DNA from: Mesorhizobium erdmanii USDA 3471 | GTDB taxonomy: Bacteria; Pseudomonadota; Alphaproteobacteria; Rhizobiales; Rhizobiaceae | DNA: 64,000 nt | Direction of reading: 5' to 3' | Assembly: GCF_000472705.1 (NCBI RefSeq) | Contig: NZ_AXAE01000008.1 | Span: 310,001-374,000, forward strand | In this document: in pieces, positions 1 through 8,644 of the stretch | Layout of the letters: every line of letters begins with the position of its first letter | How positions within the stretch are numbered: position 1 is the first letter of the stretch | Made by a program: the position numbers and the translations under genes | Notes under the pieces: model-generated | What the model saw: the letters and a program-made list of their open reading frames with translations, nothing else | Told to the model about the DNA's origin: nothing | Database searches by the model: none

Positions 1-792
1 GCCCTGTTCCTTGTAGGCGTCGATGGCGTCGCGCACGATGGCGGCGATGTAGACGATGCTGCGGTCGGGATCCATGACGTCGCGATAGATCGCCTGCGGA
101 TGATCCGGCGTCAGCCTGTCGTAACCGCTTACACGGTTGACGAGATCGGTCACCTCGAGCGCGGTCAGCGGGCTGATCTGGCCGAGGCCGAATGTCTGGC
201 CGGCGAAGAAGGGTTGGAAGAAGGCCTGCTGGAAGGTCATCGCGTCGTAGGTGACGCCGTCGACAGTCTTGCCGCGGAAATGCTCGACCCACACCCGGTC
301 TCGGCAGCTCCACAGGGCGGCACTGTCCTTGGCCTCGGCGCAGGCCGCGAATTCCGGGCGCTGGACGAAGGTCTGCACCGGCACGCCCTTGTAGCGGAAG
401 GCGAAGTCGAGGCCTGAATAGGACAGCGCCTTCACATAATAGGTCTGGACCGAGCCGACAGCCGTCACATTGTAGGTGTGTTCGCCGACCAGCGCCCCGA
501 TGATATGGATGGGGTCGATATCGTAGGCCGCAGCCACCTGCTTGATATGCGCCACCAGTTTCTTCTCGTGCTTCAGCAGCGCCACGATCTTCTCGTATTT
601 TTCCGCGTAGGTGGTCTTGAAGGCGCGGGTTCGCGTCGCCGATGCATCCGGGATCGGCGGCTGCGTCTGCGAGCGATTCCCAGGGGGAACGACGGTCAGC
701 GTGCTGGCATGCGCGGTCGCGGCCAGGAGCGCGCCGCCGCAGCAGAGGGCCGCGAGCAGGGGGACTAGAAGAAACCGCTGCAACGCAATCAT
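1..792 (-). CDS. DUF1402 family exported protein (3' end cut by window edge)
   Basis: Reads leftward from an ATG at 792 and stays open for 264 codons to the window edge, so the C-terminus is missing. Residues 1-29 look like a Sec signal peptide (hydrophobic core, cleavage near AHA-S). The rest matches my memory of the rhizobial DUF1402 family, which has no assigned function. I also see three segments in lysozyme-fold order: IIGALVGEHTYN with a possible catalytic Glu104, FGLGQISPLTA, which resembles the GLMQ-x-PATA motif of lytic transglycosylases, and a final SIVYIAAIV helix resembling the N-AG-YL segment. A periplasmic, peptidoglycan-directed role is therefore my inference. It is divergent from the GH25 lysozyme across 233 bp. 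Confidence 0.85.
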   Translation of the reverse strand, partial: MIALQRFLLVPLLAALCCGGALLAATAHASTLTVVPPGNRSQTQPPIPDASATRTRAFKTTYAEKYEKIVALLKHEKKLVAHIKQVAAAYDIDPIHIIGALVGEHTYNVTAVGSVQTYYVKALSYSGLDFAFRYKGVPVQTFVQRPEFAACAEAKDSAALWSCRDRVWVEHFRGKTVDGVTYDAMTFQQAFFQPFFAGQTFGLGQISPLTALEVTDLVNRVSGYDRLTPDHPQAIYRDVMDPDRSIVYIAAIVRDAIDAYKEQG

Positions 793-1025
793 CGCTCGCC
801 TTTTTGGGAATCGTGGAGAGTGCCGACGGCAACCGCCGCATACCGTTCTCAACAGTCACATCATGGCGCTGTCAAGGCTGAGCCGGCCCGCGTTGGCGAA
901 TGCCTGAAACGGGTCACACATGGTAAAAAACTGATTCAAACTTTATTGGTAATTTCTCGTTCATAACTGGGCTGGTTGTCCGTCGGCCGTCGCCTTCGGT
1001 CTGTTGTGTTTGAGTACAGGTCCAG

Positions 1026-2111
1026 ATGCGGTTACCAGGCGTCATCAGTTTCGTGATCGCATCGCTGTGCCTTGCCGGCTGTTCGTCGACATCTGGCATG
1101 GACGCGCTCGACATGCAGAAGCCGTCGAACGAAACCACCAGTTCGGTGGTGCGGCCAAGCGCGCCGGTCGCATCCGTTTCGACGGCCAAGGCCAGCAATG
1201 CGCGCAGACGGGCCGCGCCGGTCGACGACGCCCCCCGGCCTTTCAGCCTCGCGGAGGAAGAGACGGTGGCGTTTCCGGCGCCCGACCTGCCTGTCACCGC
1301 CGAGCCGCCGGCCGCCGAGGAGGCGGTCATCGAGCCGGCAGCCCTGGTCTCGCCGCCAAAGCTGCTGTCGCGGGCGGCGCCGCCGATGCTGGCCGGACCG
1401 GTCACCCGCTACGGTTTTCGCGATGCCAAGCCGATCGATTTCGGCCGCTCCTCGCCAAGGCATCTTGCCGTGCACGGCGTTGACGTATCGCGCTGGCAAG
1501 GTGACGTGAACTGGCAGAAGCTGCGCGCCCAGGGCGCCAACTTCGCCTACATCAAGGCGACCGATGGCGGCGACCATCTCGACCCGATGTTCATGAAAAA
1601 CTGGCGCAATGCCGATGCCGCGGGGCTGAAGCGCGGTGCCTATCATTTCTTCTACTGGTGCCGCACCGCCGGCGAACAGGCCGACTGGTTCATCCGCAAC
1701 GTGCCGAAGGTCGATGGCGCCTTGCCGCCGGTGATCGACGTCGAATGGAACGGCGACTCCTCCTGCCAGCGGCGCCCGTCGCGCGAAAAGGTGCTGGAGA
1801 AGATGCAGGTGTTCATGGACAAGCTGGAGCGCCACTACGGCCAGCGTCCGATCATCTACACCTCGCCCGATTTCTATCGCGACAACCTCCAGGGCGCCTT
1901 TCTCGACTACCCGTTCTGGCTGCGCGCCGTGGCGCGGCATCCGTCAAAGGTCTATCCCGGCCGCAAATGGCTGTTCTGGCAGTATTCCGGCTCCGGCCTG
2001 TCGCATGGCGTGACCGGCCGCATCGACCTCAACGTCTTCCATGGCGACGAGCGGCAATGGCGTGCCTGGGCAGGGGCCGGCGGCCGCCAGATGATGGCCG
2101 ACGCGGATTAG
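1026..2111 (+). CDS. GH25 lysozyme-family lipoprotein
   Basis: 361 residues. The N-terminus has a lipoprotein signal with lipobox LAGC (Cys19), followed by about 125 residues of low-complexity Ala/Pro/Glu linker, then a glycoside hydrolase 25 domain from about residue 148. Family hallmarks are GVDVSRWQGDVNW at its start (Asp153) and the catalytic pair in VIDVEWN (Asp238, Glu240); FWQYS near the end is also typical. GH25 enzymes cleave the MurNAc-GlcNAc bond of peptidoglycan. A lipid anchor would place it at the inner or outer membrane facing the periplasm. It stands alone as a transcription unit, divergent from the DUF1402 gene. Confidence 0.9.
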   Translation: MRLPGVISFVIASLCLAGCSSTSGMDALDMQKPSNETTSSVVRPSAPVASVSTAKASNARRRAAPVDDAPRPFSLAEEETVAFPAPDLPVTAEPPAAEEAVIEPAALVSPPKLLSRAAPPMLAGPVTRYGFRDAKPIDFGRSSPRHLAVHGVDVSRWQGDVNWQKLRAQGANFAYIKATDGGDHLDPMFMKNWRNADAAGLKRGAYHFFYWCRTAGEQADWFIRNVPKVDGALPPVIDVEWNGDSSCQRRPSREKVLEKMQVFMDKLERHYGQRPIIYTSPDFYRDNLQGAFLDYPFWLRAVARHPSKVYPGRKWLFWQYSGSGLSHGVTGRIDLNVFHGDERQWRAWAGAGGRQMMADAD

Positions 2112-2144
2112 GGCTCGCTTCGCCCTTCGTGCTGGTCCTGCCGC

Positions 2145-2327
2145 CTACTGGAGCTGGTTGCTCCCACCGTTTCTGTCCTCGCTCAGCCGCAGCCTTCTCC
2201 GCAACGCCATGATCTCGGCAATCGCGGCATCGATCATGGTGAGAAGTGTAAGCGTATCGTGCTGGGTTGGATCGGCTCGGACGTAGGCGAGCTGGTTGAC
2301 GATATCGTCCTCGGGTTCGTCGCTCAT
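2145..2327 (-). CDS. Small hypothetical protein (60 aa)
   Basis: Sixty residues from an ATG at 2327, acidic at the N-terminus (MSDEPEDD) with a predicted amphipathic helix (LTLLTMIDAAIAEIMALRRRL) that could form a coiled coil. No signal peptide, membrane segment or recognised domain. It converges on the GH25 gene, leaving 33 bp between stop codons. Composition and helix pattern look like a genuine small rhizobial protein, but I do not recognise the family. Confidence 0.45.
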   Translation of the reverse strand: MSDEPEDDIVNQLAYVRADPTQHDTLTLLTMIDAAIAEIMALRRRLRLSEDRNGGSNQLQ

Positions 2328-2455
2328 GTCCGCTTTCCGGTTGCTATCTTCCAGACAGTCTCATTCGATCCGATCCGACGTCAAATTGCATCTATATCAC
2401 TTCGTCGTGTGGCTGGCCGCCGCACGCCCCTATCCAACAACTATGATCGCCAAAC

Positions 2456-2569
2456 CTATCTTGAGTGATGGCGACGCGATTCTTCGAAGGTGGCAAAGGC
2501 AAGAAACGCGGAGAATGCCGAGAAGGTAAGCAGCACTGCGGTGACAACCATCAGGTCGTAGGTCGACAT
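2456..2569 (-). CDS. Very small single-pass membrane protein (37 aa)
   Basis: The product begins MSTYDLMVV, contains one strongly hydrophobic helix of about 22 residues (VVTAVLLTFSAFSAFLAFA) and ends in a basic tail rich in Arg and His. An in-frame ATG at 2575 is two codons upstream, but the GGGAGA ribosome-binding site directly abuts it and is about 6 nt from the ATG at 2569, so I chose 2569. Reading further upstream in frame gives polar, low-complexity sequence that looks non-coding. Function unknown; this size class is routinely missed by gene callers. Confidence 0.5.
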   Translation of the reverse strand: MSTYDLMVVTAVLLTFSAFSAFLAFATFEESRRHHSR

Positions 2570-2785
2570 CTTCATTCTCCCTTGGGTAATAGCCAAGGAG
2601 ACAGCACCGGCGATGTGTACGCGTTGATCTGGATCAACCGATCTGTCGGTGCCGGCGCCCGGTTGGTTCGGTTGGAACGGTGTGTCCGGGTCATGCCTAT
2701 CGAAAAACAGCGGAGGTTGACGGAGCTTAGGGGGCATGTCACCCCTTCCTCGCTACCTCTTCGTGCTGGCTGCTTCGCTAGAGGA

Positions 2786-2945
2786 TCAGGTCGAGACCTC
2801 GCCGATCATCGCCTCGATGTTGTAGCCGTCGGGGTCAAGCACGAAGCGGGCGTAATAGTTCTGCGCATAATCCGGACGCGGGCCGGGGGCGCCATTGCCC
2901 GCGGCACCCGCTTCAAGTGCTGCTCGATAGAAGGCATCGCAGGGG
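2786..2945 (-). pseudogene. Remnant of a VOC/glyoxalase-superfamily protein (C-terminal end only)
   Basis: Translating leftward from about 2945 to the TGA at 2786-2788 gives a classical C-terminal VOC segment: DAFYRAALEAGAA, then NGAPGPRPDYAQNYYA, then FVLDPDGYNIEA. Glyoxalase/bleomycin-resistance-type proteins of the VOC superfamily end this way. The expected N-terminal two thirds is absent. A run of eight G at 2942-2949 sits at the break, and reading beyond it in any frame does not restore the family. No start codon or ribosome-binding site belongs to this piece, so I treat it as a decayed gene end. Confidence 0.7.
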
Positions 2946-3136
2946 GGGGTCGCTGTAGCCAGTGTCGGACTGGATGCTCAAAGAACAGCCGCAACGTCAA
3001 GTGTGACGACAGTTGCCCCGGGGCTCGCCGGCCGGTCTCTGCACCGACCTGCGTCCGGGCATATTGCCTTCACAATGGCGGAAGAGGATTCTGCGAGGCG
3101 CGGTTCTCACGGCGCTTGAGATATTCGGAGGACAAA

Positions 3137-3586
3137 ATGCGGTTCGGCAGCGGAAGATTTTGGCTCATCGGCGCAGCGGCGGTCTGCCTGGCGGCATTCC
3201 TGTTGCCCGCGACCCCCATGGCATCGGGTTTGAAAGACGCGACCGCCGACACACTCGATCGCTGTCTGAATGATCCGGCCAATGGCTCGACCGCAGGCCA
3301 AACCGAATGCGAGGCGGCGGCAACCGATGAGTATGATCGCCGCGTGAATGCCGCCTATGCGACGCTCATGCACGAATTGCCGCGTGAGGCGGCACAACAG
3401 CTGCGCCTGTCGCAACGCGCCTGGCTGGCTTTTCGTGACGCGGAGGCGAAGGCGCGGGACGCGCTCTATGAAACGAGGCAAGGCACGATGTACGTGCCGA
3501 TGCAGGCCGCCGACACGACCAATGTCATCCGCGATCGGGCGCTTCTGCTGGAAGGCTATGTCCGTGTCATGGCGATCGATAAATGA
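3137..3586 (+). CDS. LprI/DUF1311-type lysozyme-inhibitor family protein
   Basis: 149 residues. The ATG at 3137 is preceded by a good CGGAGGA site; longer in-frame reading upstream has no coding character. Residues 1-30 form a signal peptide, so the product is periplasmic. The mature part carries paired cysteines (DRCLN and TECEAAA), YDRRVNAAYATLM and QRAWLAFRDAEAKA, the pattern of the DUF1311 family named after mycobacterial LprI, a lysozyme inhibitor. It lies about 1 kb from a GH25 lysozyme. Whether it inhibits that enzyme is unknown; the family is broad and many members are untested. Confidence 0.75.
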   Translation: MRFGSGRFWLIGAAAVCLAAFLLPATPMASGLKDATADTLDRCLNDPANGSTAGQTECEAAATDEYDRRVNAAYATLMHELPREAAQQLRLSQRAWLAFRDAEAKARDALYETRQGTMYVPMQAADTTNVIRDRALLLEGYVRVMAIDK

Positions 3587-3918
3587 TGGGTGGTTGCTTA
3601 TGCTGCCTGGCCGGTCACGTCTAGCTAGACTTCGCGAAGCGTCGAGGCGCACTCGGGCGAAAGGTCGCCGAAAATCCGCAATTTTCCTGCGATCACCTTC
3701 GAATACAAGTTGGCGACAAGACATTTCGCGGCTCGCCATCAGATCGATCACGCAGGCTTATCGCGTCGGTGATGATATGCACCGTAGCGTGTGCGGACGA
3801 GCCTGCTCCGTTGCGGCCGCCCCTTGAAAAATGCGTTTGCTAGCCTGACGATGGTGTTAAATGTTGCTGGCTCGGCTCCCTTGTTCCCCCGACAAAGGAG
3901 CCGCGCGTAGCAATCCAC
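3587..3918. other. Gene-free stretch with one imperfect inverted repeat
   Basis: No convincing ORF. The only structure I see is a 12-base inverted repeat with one mismatch, 3873-3884 pairing with 3892-3903 around the loop TCCCCCG. It sits 16 bases beyond the stop of the minus-strand gene that ends at 3919. It lacks a T-tract on either strand, so it may be a weak or factor-assisted 3' end for that gene. The remainder looks like degraded sequence. Confidence 0.35.
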
Positions 3919-4572
3919 TCATGCCAGCGGATGTGGTGGAGCCGGCGGAGTTCGCCGATCCTTCGTGGGCGCACGCAATTCTTCCTCAACGCTCAAGATA
4001 ATTTCTTCGATCCTGAGCGCGAGATTGTGTCCAATAGCGACGTATCGATCATCCACAACTGACCAGAAAAGCTGGGAGTCGAGCAGTGATAGAACAACAA
4101 GATTATCTACCTCTGGGTAGCTTAGCTTGATCAACGAGAGGGTTCCGATAGTCAATCTGTTTGAAAGAGGGGGCTTCTTTGTATTCCAGAGATGAACGGC
4201 ACATCGTTTGCCATCTATCACCGTCCCAAAATCGGCTGAGAAGCCGAGTTTGAAAACGGCGTTCGGGCTGGTGTAAATATGGGGCTTAACTTCAAAGAGT
4301 TTTGAGGGATGGGAAGTACGCCAATCCAAGAGGGTTGCGAGGCCTGCCTGGACGGAAGTGCGCTCTGGAAGTTTTGCTATGCGACCTACGGATTCGAGCA
4401 CATTCTCTATGCTTTCGCCCTTCGCTAGCAATCGGTTAGCATGGAGGCGCAGCGAGCGATGAAAGTCATACGAGCTATCGCTTGGAGAAAGCCTTTTTCT
4501 CAATTCAGTACGCTGCGGCCTCGGATTGAGGGAGATCAATTTTAGATAAGCTGAGGTTCCAAAAGTAGACAT
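3919..4572 (-). CDS. Hypothetical protein, atypical composition (217 aa)
   Basis: Starts at the ATG at 4572 and ends at 3919. No signal peptide or membrane helix. The first 90 residues look helical; the middle (about 95-175) looks like alternating strands, including KPHIYTSPNAVFKLGFS, FGTVIDGKRCAVHLW and NLVVLSLLDSQLFW; the tail is proline-rich. I do not recognise a family. The central beta-rich layout with conserved-looking Asp/Lys residues is loosely reminiscent of restriction-endonuclease-like folds, but no catalytic motif is clear. The gene is visibly less GC-rich (about half G+C by eye) than its neighbours and lies alone between a degraded stretch and nrdJ, which suggests horizontal acquisition. 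Confidence 0.65.
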   Translation of the reverse strand: MSTFGTSAYLKLISLNPRPQRTELRKRLSPSDSSYDFHRSLRLHANRLLAKGESIENVLESVGRIAKLPERTSVQAGLATLLDWRTSHPSKLFEVKPHIYTSPNAVFKLGFSADFGTVIDGKRCAVHLWNTKKPPLSNRLTIGTLSLIKLSYPEVDNLVVLSLLDSQLFWSVVDDRYVAIGHNLALRIEEIILSVEEELRAPTKDRRTPPAPPHPLA

Positions 4573-4697
4573 TTTCTGTGTCCTGTTTTGCCTCAGCTAC
4601 CTCGACTCTAAGTCCCGACTCCCCATATGGTAACCTTGCTACAGGAGAGGTCGTCAGGTCTCTTCGTCCCGCGTTGGCTTTGGCTCATTCGCGGTAT

Positions 4698-4735
4698 CCA
4701 AGGCCGACCTCATGAGGGTCGGCCTTGGTGTTTTT
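4698..4735 (+). terminator. Strong intrinsic terminator with no plus-strand gene upstream
   Basis: A perfect 12-bp stem (CCAAGGCCGACC, 4698-4709, pairing with 4717-4728) closes a 7-nt loop and is followed by TG and five T, the canonical rho-independent arrangement on the plus strand. On the minus strand it lacks a T-tract. No plus-strand gene lies before it: the preceding gene is on the other strand and starts at 4572. It therefore probably ends a short non-coding transcript starting between about 4573 and 4690. Confidence 0.7.
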
Positions 4736-4794
4736 GGAAGATGTCACATAAAGACATCGTTATGCGTTGTACTCTTTTTGTTCCTTTTGCCATT

Positions 4795-4823
4795 TCGGCC
4801 CGATCTTATTATGACCGGGCCGA
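4795..4823 (-). terminator. Hairpin downstream of nrdJ (weak terminator)
   Basis: An 8-bp stem, TCGGCCCG at 4795-4802 with CGGGCCGA at 4816-4823, lies 39 bp beyond the nrdJ stop. In the nrdJ direction it is followed by AAATGG rather than a T-tract, so it may act only as a processing or RNA-stabilising hairpin. Confidence 0.35.
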
Positions 4824-4861
4824 TGATGTTGCGCGTTCTAGCAGCGCCGCTTCGATTTTCC

Positions 4862-7800
4862 TCAGCTGCACCCGCTCGTGGCGCCGCAGGTATCGCACTT
4901 CTCACACGTCCCATTTCTTACCATCGTGAAATTCTGGCACTCGGAGCAGGAATTGCCGGTGTAGCCTTGCAGCAGTGACTTGGCGCGGCGGTCGGCGGCG
5001 AGTTTCTTCGCTTCGGCCGCCTCATTCGCCGCGGCATCGGTGAACAGCGCAGCCGTGGCATCCGACGTCTCGGAAGCAGCGCCCGCCGCTTCTTCGAAGG
5101 CGATGTCCTCGGCTAGTTCCTTGGCCCGCTCCTCATAGTCGCGCTTGTAGGCGACCGCCTCGTCGCTGGCCGGCTTCAACGCCAGCACGTTGGAGCCGGA
5201 GAAGGCGGTCGGCGCCGAGCGGGCAGGGGCTCCGGCACCGGCAAAGCCCTTCGGCTCGTTGCCGATCGCCCTCGAAACCAGCTTCACCGGCGAACCGCGG
5301 GTCAGGCCCTTGGAGACGGCGTCGGTCTTGCCTTCGCTGATGCCACGGCCAAGTGCGGTGTTGGAGAAGTCCGACTGGTCGACATGGGCAAGGTCGTTGC
5401 GGCCGAGATAGGAGATCGCCAGCTCGCGGAACACATAGTCGAGGATCGACGTCGCGCTCTTGATGGCATCGTTGCCGATGACCATGCCGGCCGGCTCGAA
5501 CTTGGTGAAGGTGAAGGCGTGCACATATTCGTCGAGCGGCACGCCGTACTGCAGGCCGAGCGAAATGGCGATGGCGAAGTTGTTGAGAAGGCCACGCAGC
5601 GTGGCGCCTTCCTTGTTCATGTCGATGAAGATCTCGCCGAGGCGGCCATCATCATATTCGCCGGTGCGCAGGAAGATGGTGTTGCCGCCGATCTTGGCCT
5701 TCTGCGTATAACCCTTGCGGCGGCCAGGCAGCTTTTCCTGCTCGCGCGACACGCGCTCGATGATGCGCTCGACGATGCGTTCGGTGATCTGTGCCGCGCG
5801 TGCCGCCGCCGGAGCCGCGATCAGCTGTTCGACCGCCTCGTCCTCATCCTCCTCGCCATCGGCGAGCAGCGAGGCATTGAGCGGCTGCGACAGTTTCGAG
5901 CCGTCGCGGTAGAGCGCGTTGGCCTTCAGCGCCAGCTTCCACGACAGCATGTAGGCGCTCTTGGCGTCTTCCACCGTTGCATCGTTGGGCATGTTGATGG
6001 TCTTGGAGATGGCGCCGGAGATGAAGGGCTGCGCCGCCGCCATCATCTGGATGTGGCTGTTGATCGACAGCGAACGCTTGCCGATCTTGCCGCACGGGCT
6101 GGCGCAGTCAAACACGGCAAGGTGTTCGGCCTTGAGGAAGGGCGCGCCTTCCAGCGTCATCGCACCGCAGACATGGATGTTGGCGGCCTCGATGTCCTTC
6201 CTGGAGAAGCCCAGCGCCGGCAGCATCTCGAACGAGAAGTCGTTAAGCTGCTCGTCGGTGAAGCCAAAGGTCTCCTTCACCCACTCGGCGCCGAGCGTCC
6301 ACTGGTTGAAAACGAACTTGATGTCGAAGGCCGACTTCAGCGCCGCATTGAGCGCCGCGATCTTGTCGTCGGTGAAGCCCTTGGCCTTGAGCGAGCCGGG
6401 ATTGATTGCGGGCGCCTGGTTGAGATTGCCGTGGCCGACCGCATAGGCTTCCATCTCGCCGATCTGGGCTTCGGAGTAGCCGAGCGTGCGCAGCGCTTCC
6501 GGCACGGCGCGGTTGATGATCTTGAAGTAGCCGCCGCCGGCGAGCTTCTTGAACTTCACCAGCGCGAAGTCGGGCTCGATGCCGGTGGTGTCGCAATCCA
6601 TGACCAGGCCGATCGTGCCGGTCGGCGCGATGACGGTTGCCTGCGCATTCCGGTAGCCATGCTCCTCGCCAAGCTCGATGGCGCGGTCCCAGGCGGCTTT
6701 CGCATGCTCGGCCAGCGCCTGCTGCTTGAGGTCGGAAGCGACCAGCGGCACCGGGTTGACGGCGAGCTTCTCGTAGCCGTCCTTGTCGCCATAGGCGGCG
6801 CGGCGATGGTTGCGCATGACGCGCAGCATGTTCTGGGCGTTACGGTCATAATCCGGGAAGGCGCCGAGCTCGGAGGCCATTTCGGCCGAGGTGGCATAGG
6901 CGACGCCGGTCATGATGGCGGTGAGCGCGGCGCAGATGGCGCGGCCCTCGTCCGAGTCATAGGGAATGCCCGAGGTCATCAGCAGGCCGCCAATGTTGGC
7001 GTAGCCGAGGCCGAGCGTACGGTAGTCGTAGGAGAGCTTGGCGATCTCCTTCGACGGGAACTGCGCCATCATCACCGAGACTTCGAGGACCATGGTCCAC
7101 AGCCGCACCGTGTGCTCGTAGGCCGCGATATCGATCGTGCCGTCGGCGTTGCGGTAGGGCAAAAGGTTGATCGAGGCGAGGTTGCAGGCCGTGTCGTCGA
7201 GGAACATGTATTCCGAGCACGGGTTGGAGGCCCGGATCGCACCGGCCGAAGCGCAGGTGTGCCAGTCGTTCATCGTCGTGTTGAAGTGCAGGCCGGGATC
7301 AGCCGACGCCCAGGCGGCATAGCCGATCTTTTCCCAGAGATCCCTGGCCTTCAGCGTCTTCAACACCTTGCCGTCCTTGCGGGCGGTAAGGTGCCAGTCA
7401 GCGTCCTGCTCGACGGCGCGCAGGAAATTGTCCTTCAGCGACACCGAATTGTTGGAGTTCTGGCCTGAAACGGTCAGGTAGGCGTCCGAATCCCAGTCGG
7501 TGTCGTAGGTCTTGAACGACATCGAGGTGTAGCCCTGCTTGGCGAACTGGATGACGCGGTAGATGTAATTTTCCGGCACCGCCGACTTCTTGGCCGCCTT
7601 GATCTCGCGCTTCAGCGCCGTGTTGATGGCCGGGTCGAAGCAGTCATCGTCATGGCCTTCGCAATTGACGCAGGCCTTCATGATGGCTTCGAGATGCTTC
7701 TTGACGATCTTCGAGCCGGTCACCAGCGAGGCGACCTTCTGCTCTTCATTGACTTTCCAGTCGATGAATTCCTCGATATCGGGGTGGTCGGCGTCGACGA

Positions 7801-8644
7801 TGACCATTTTGGCCGCACGGCGCGTGGTGCCGCCCGACTTGATGGCGCCCGCTGCACGGTCGCCGATCTTGAGGAAGCTCATCAGGCCGGACGAGCGGCC
7901 GCCGCCGGACAGCTTTTCACCTTCGCCGCGCAGCAGCGAGAAGTTGGAGCCGGTGCCGGAGCCGTATTTGAACAGGCGCGCCTCACGCACCCACAGATCC
8001 ATAATGCCGCCCTCGTTGACGAGGTCGTCCTGCACGCCCTGGATGAAACAGGCATGCGGCTGCGGGTGTTCGTAGGAGGATTTCGACTTGGTCAGCTTGC
8101 CGGTGAAGGGGTCGACATAGAAATGGCCCTGGCTCGGACCGTCGATGCCGTACGCCCAGTGCAGGCCGGTGTTGAACCATTGCGGCGAATTCGGCGCGAC
8201 GCGCTGGGTGGCCAGCATATAGGCAAGCTCGTCGCGGAAAGCGCGCGCGTCTTCCTCCGACTTGAAGTAGCCGCCCTTCCAGCCCCAATAGGTCCAGGTG
8301 CCGGCCAGCCGGTCGAACACCTGGCGGGCGTCGATTTCCGAACCAAAGCGCTCGGCCTCCGGCAGCTTGGCCAGTTCGGCATCGTCGGCGACGGAGCGCC
8401 ACAGGAAGGAGGGGACGTCGTTCTCCTCGACCTTCTTCAGGCGCGCGGGGACACCGGCCTTGCGGAAATATTTCTGGGCCAGGATGTCGGCGGCGACCTG
8501 GGAGAACTGTGCCGGCACATCGATATTGTCGAGACGGAACACCACCGAGCCATCCGGATTCTTGATCTCGGAAAGCGCCTTGCGGAATTCGATCTCCGCA
8601 TAAGCTGATTGGCCTTGCTTGGTGAAACGACGCTCGATGCGCAT
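4862..8644 (-). CDS. nrdJ: Vitamin B12-dependent (class II) ribonucleoside-diphosphate reductase
   Basis: 1260 residues, full length for the long class II enzyme of alphaproteobacteria. It reduces ribonucleotides to deoxyribonucleotides in the cytoplasm using adenosylcobalamin as radical source. Visible hallmarks are Cys199 in PHACFIQ (first redox cysteine), the active-site loop SNPCSEY (Cys476), [10 protein letters not shown], and [16 protein letters not shown]. The C-terminal metal-binding tail carries [12 protein letters not shown] and a final GCS that re-reduces the active site. The ATG at 8644 follows a GGACCGGACC stretch. Twin NrdR boxes lie far upstream. No nrdAB or nrdEF appears in the window. 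Confidence 0.97.
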   Translation of the reverse strand: MRIERRFTKQGQSAYAEIEFRKALSEIKNPDGSVVFRLDNIDVPAQFSQVAADILAQKYFRKAGVPARLKKVEENDVPSFLWRSVADDAELAKLPEAERFGSEIDARQVFDRLAGTWTYWGWKGGYFKSEEDARAFRDELAYMLATQRVAPNSPQWFNTGLHWAYGIDGPSQGHFYVDPFTGKLTKSKSSYEHPQPHACFIQGVQDDLVNEGGIMDLWVREARLFKYGSGTGSNFSLLRGEGEKLSGGGRSSGLMSFLKIGDRAAGAIKSGGTTRRAAKMVIVDADHPDIEEFIDWKVNEEQKVASLVTGSKIVKKHLEAIMKACVNCEGHDDDCFDPAINTALKREIKAAKKSAVPENYIYRVIQFAKQGYTSMSFKTYDTDWDSDAYLTVSGQNSNNSVSLKDNFLRAVEQDADWHLTARKDGKVLKTLKARDLWEKIGYAAWASADPGLHFNTTMNDWHTCASAGAIRASNPCSEYMFLDDTACNLASINLLPYRNADGTIDIAAYEHTVRLWTMVLEVSVMMAQFPSKEIAKLSYDYRTLGLGYANIGGLLMTSGIPYDSDEGRAICAALTAIMTGVAYATSAEMASELGAFPDYDRNAQNMLRVMRNHRRAAYGDKDGYEKLAVNPVPLVASDLKQQALAEHAKAAWDRAIELGEEHGYRNAQATVIAPTGTIGLVMDCDTTGIEPDFALVKFKKLAGGGYFKIINRAVPEALRTLGYSEAQIGEMEAYAVGHGNLNQAPAINPGSLKAKGFTDDKIAALNAALKSAFDIKFVFNQWTLGAEWVKETFGFTDEQLNDFSFEMLPALGFSRKDIEAANIHVCGAMTLEGAPFLKAEHLAVFDCASPCGKIGKRSLSINSHIQMMAAAQPFISGAISKTINMPNDATVEDAKSAYMLSWKLALKANALYRDGSKLSQPLNASLLADGEEDEDEAVEQLIAAPAAARAAQITERIVERIIERVSREQEKLPGRRKGYTQKAKIGGNTIFLRTGEYDDGRLGEIFIDMNKEGATLRGLLNNFAIAISLGLQYGVPLDEYVHAFTFTKFEPAGMVIGNDAIKSATSILDYVFRELAISYLGRNDLAHVDQSDFSNTALGRGISEGKTDAVSKGLTRGSPVKLVSRAIGNEPKGFAGAGAPARSAPTAFSGSNVLALKPASDEAVAYKRDYEERAKELAEDIAFEEAAGAASETSDATAALFTDAAANEAAEAKKLAADRRAKSLLQGYTGNSCSECQNFTMVRNGTCEKCDTCGATSGCS

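Noticed and set aside
3587..3760. Possible recombinase or integrase remnant on the minus strand
   Set aside because: An Arg-rich frame looked vaguely recombinase-like, but no catalytic motif or continuous homology could be seen.
5384..7468. 694-codon open frame on the plus strand
   Set aside because: It lies fully antisense to nrdJ; such long shadows are expected in GC-rich genes, and the translation has no domain or start signal.
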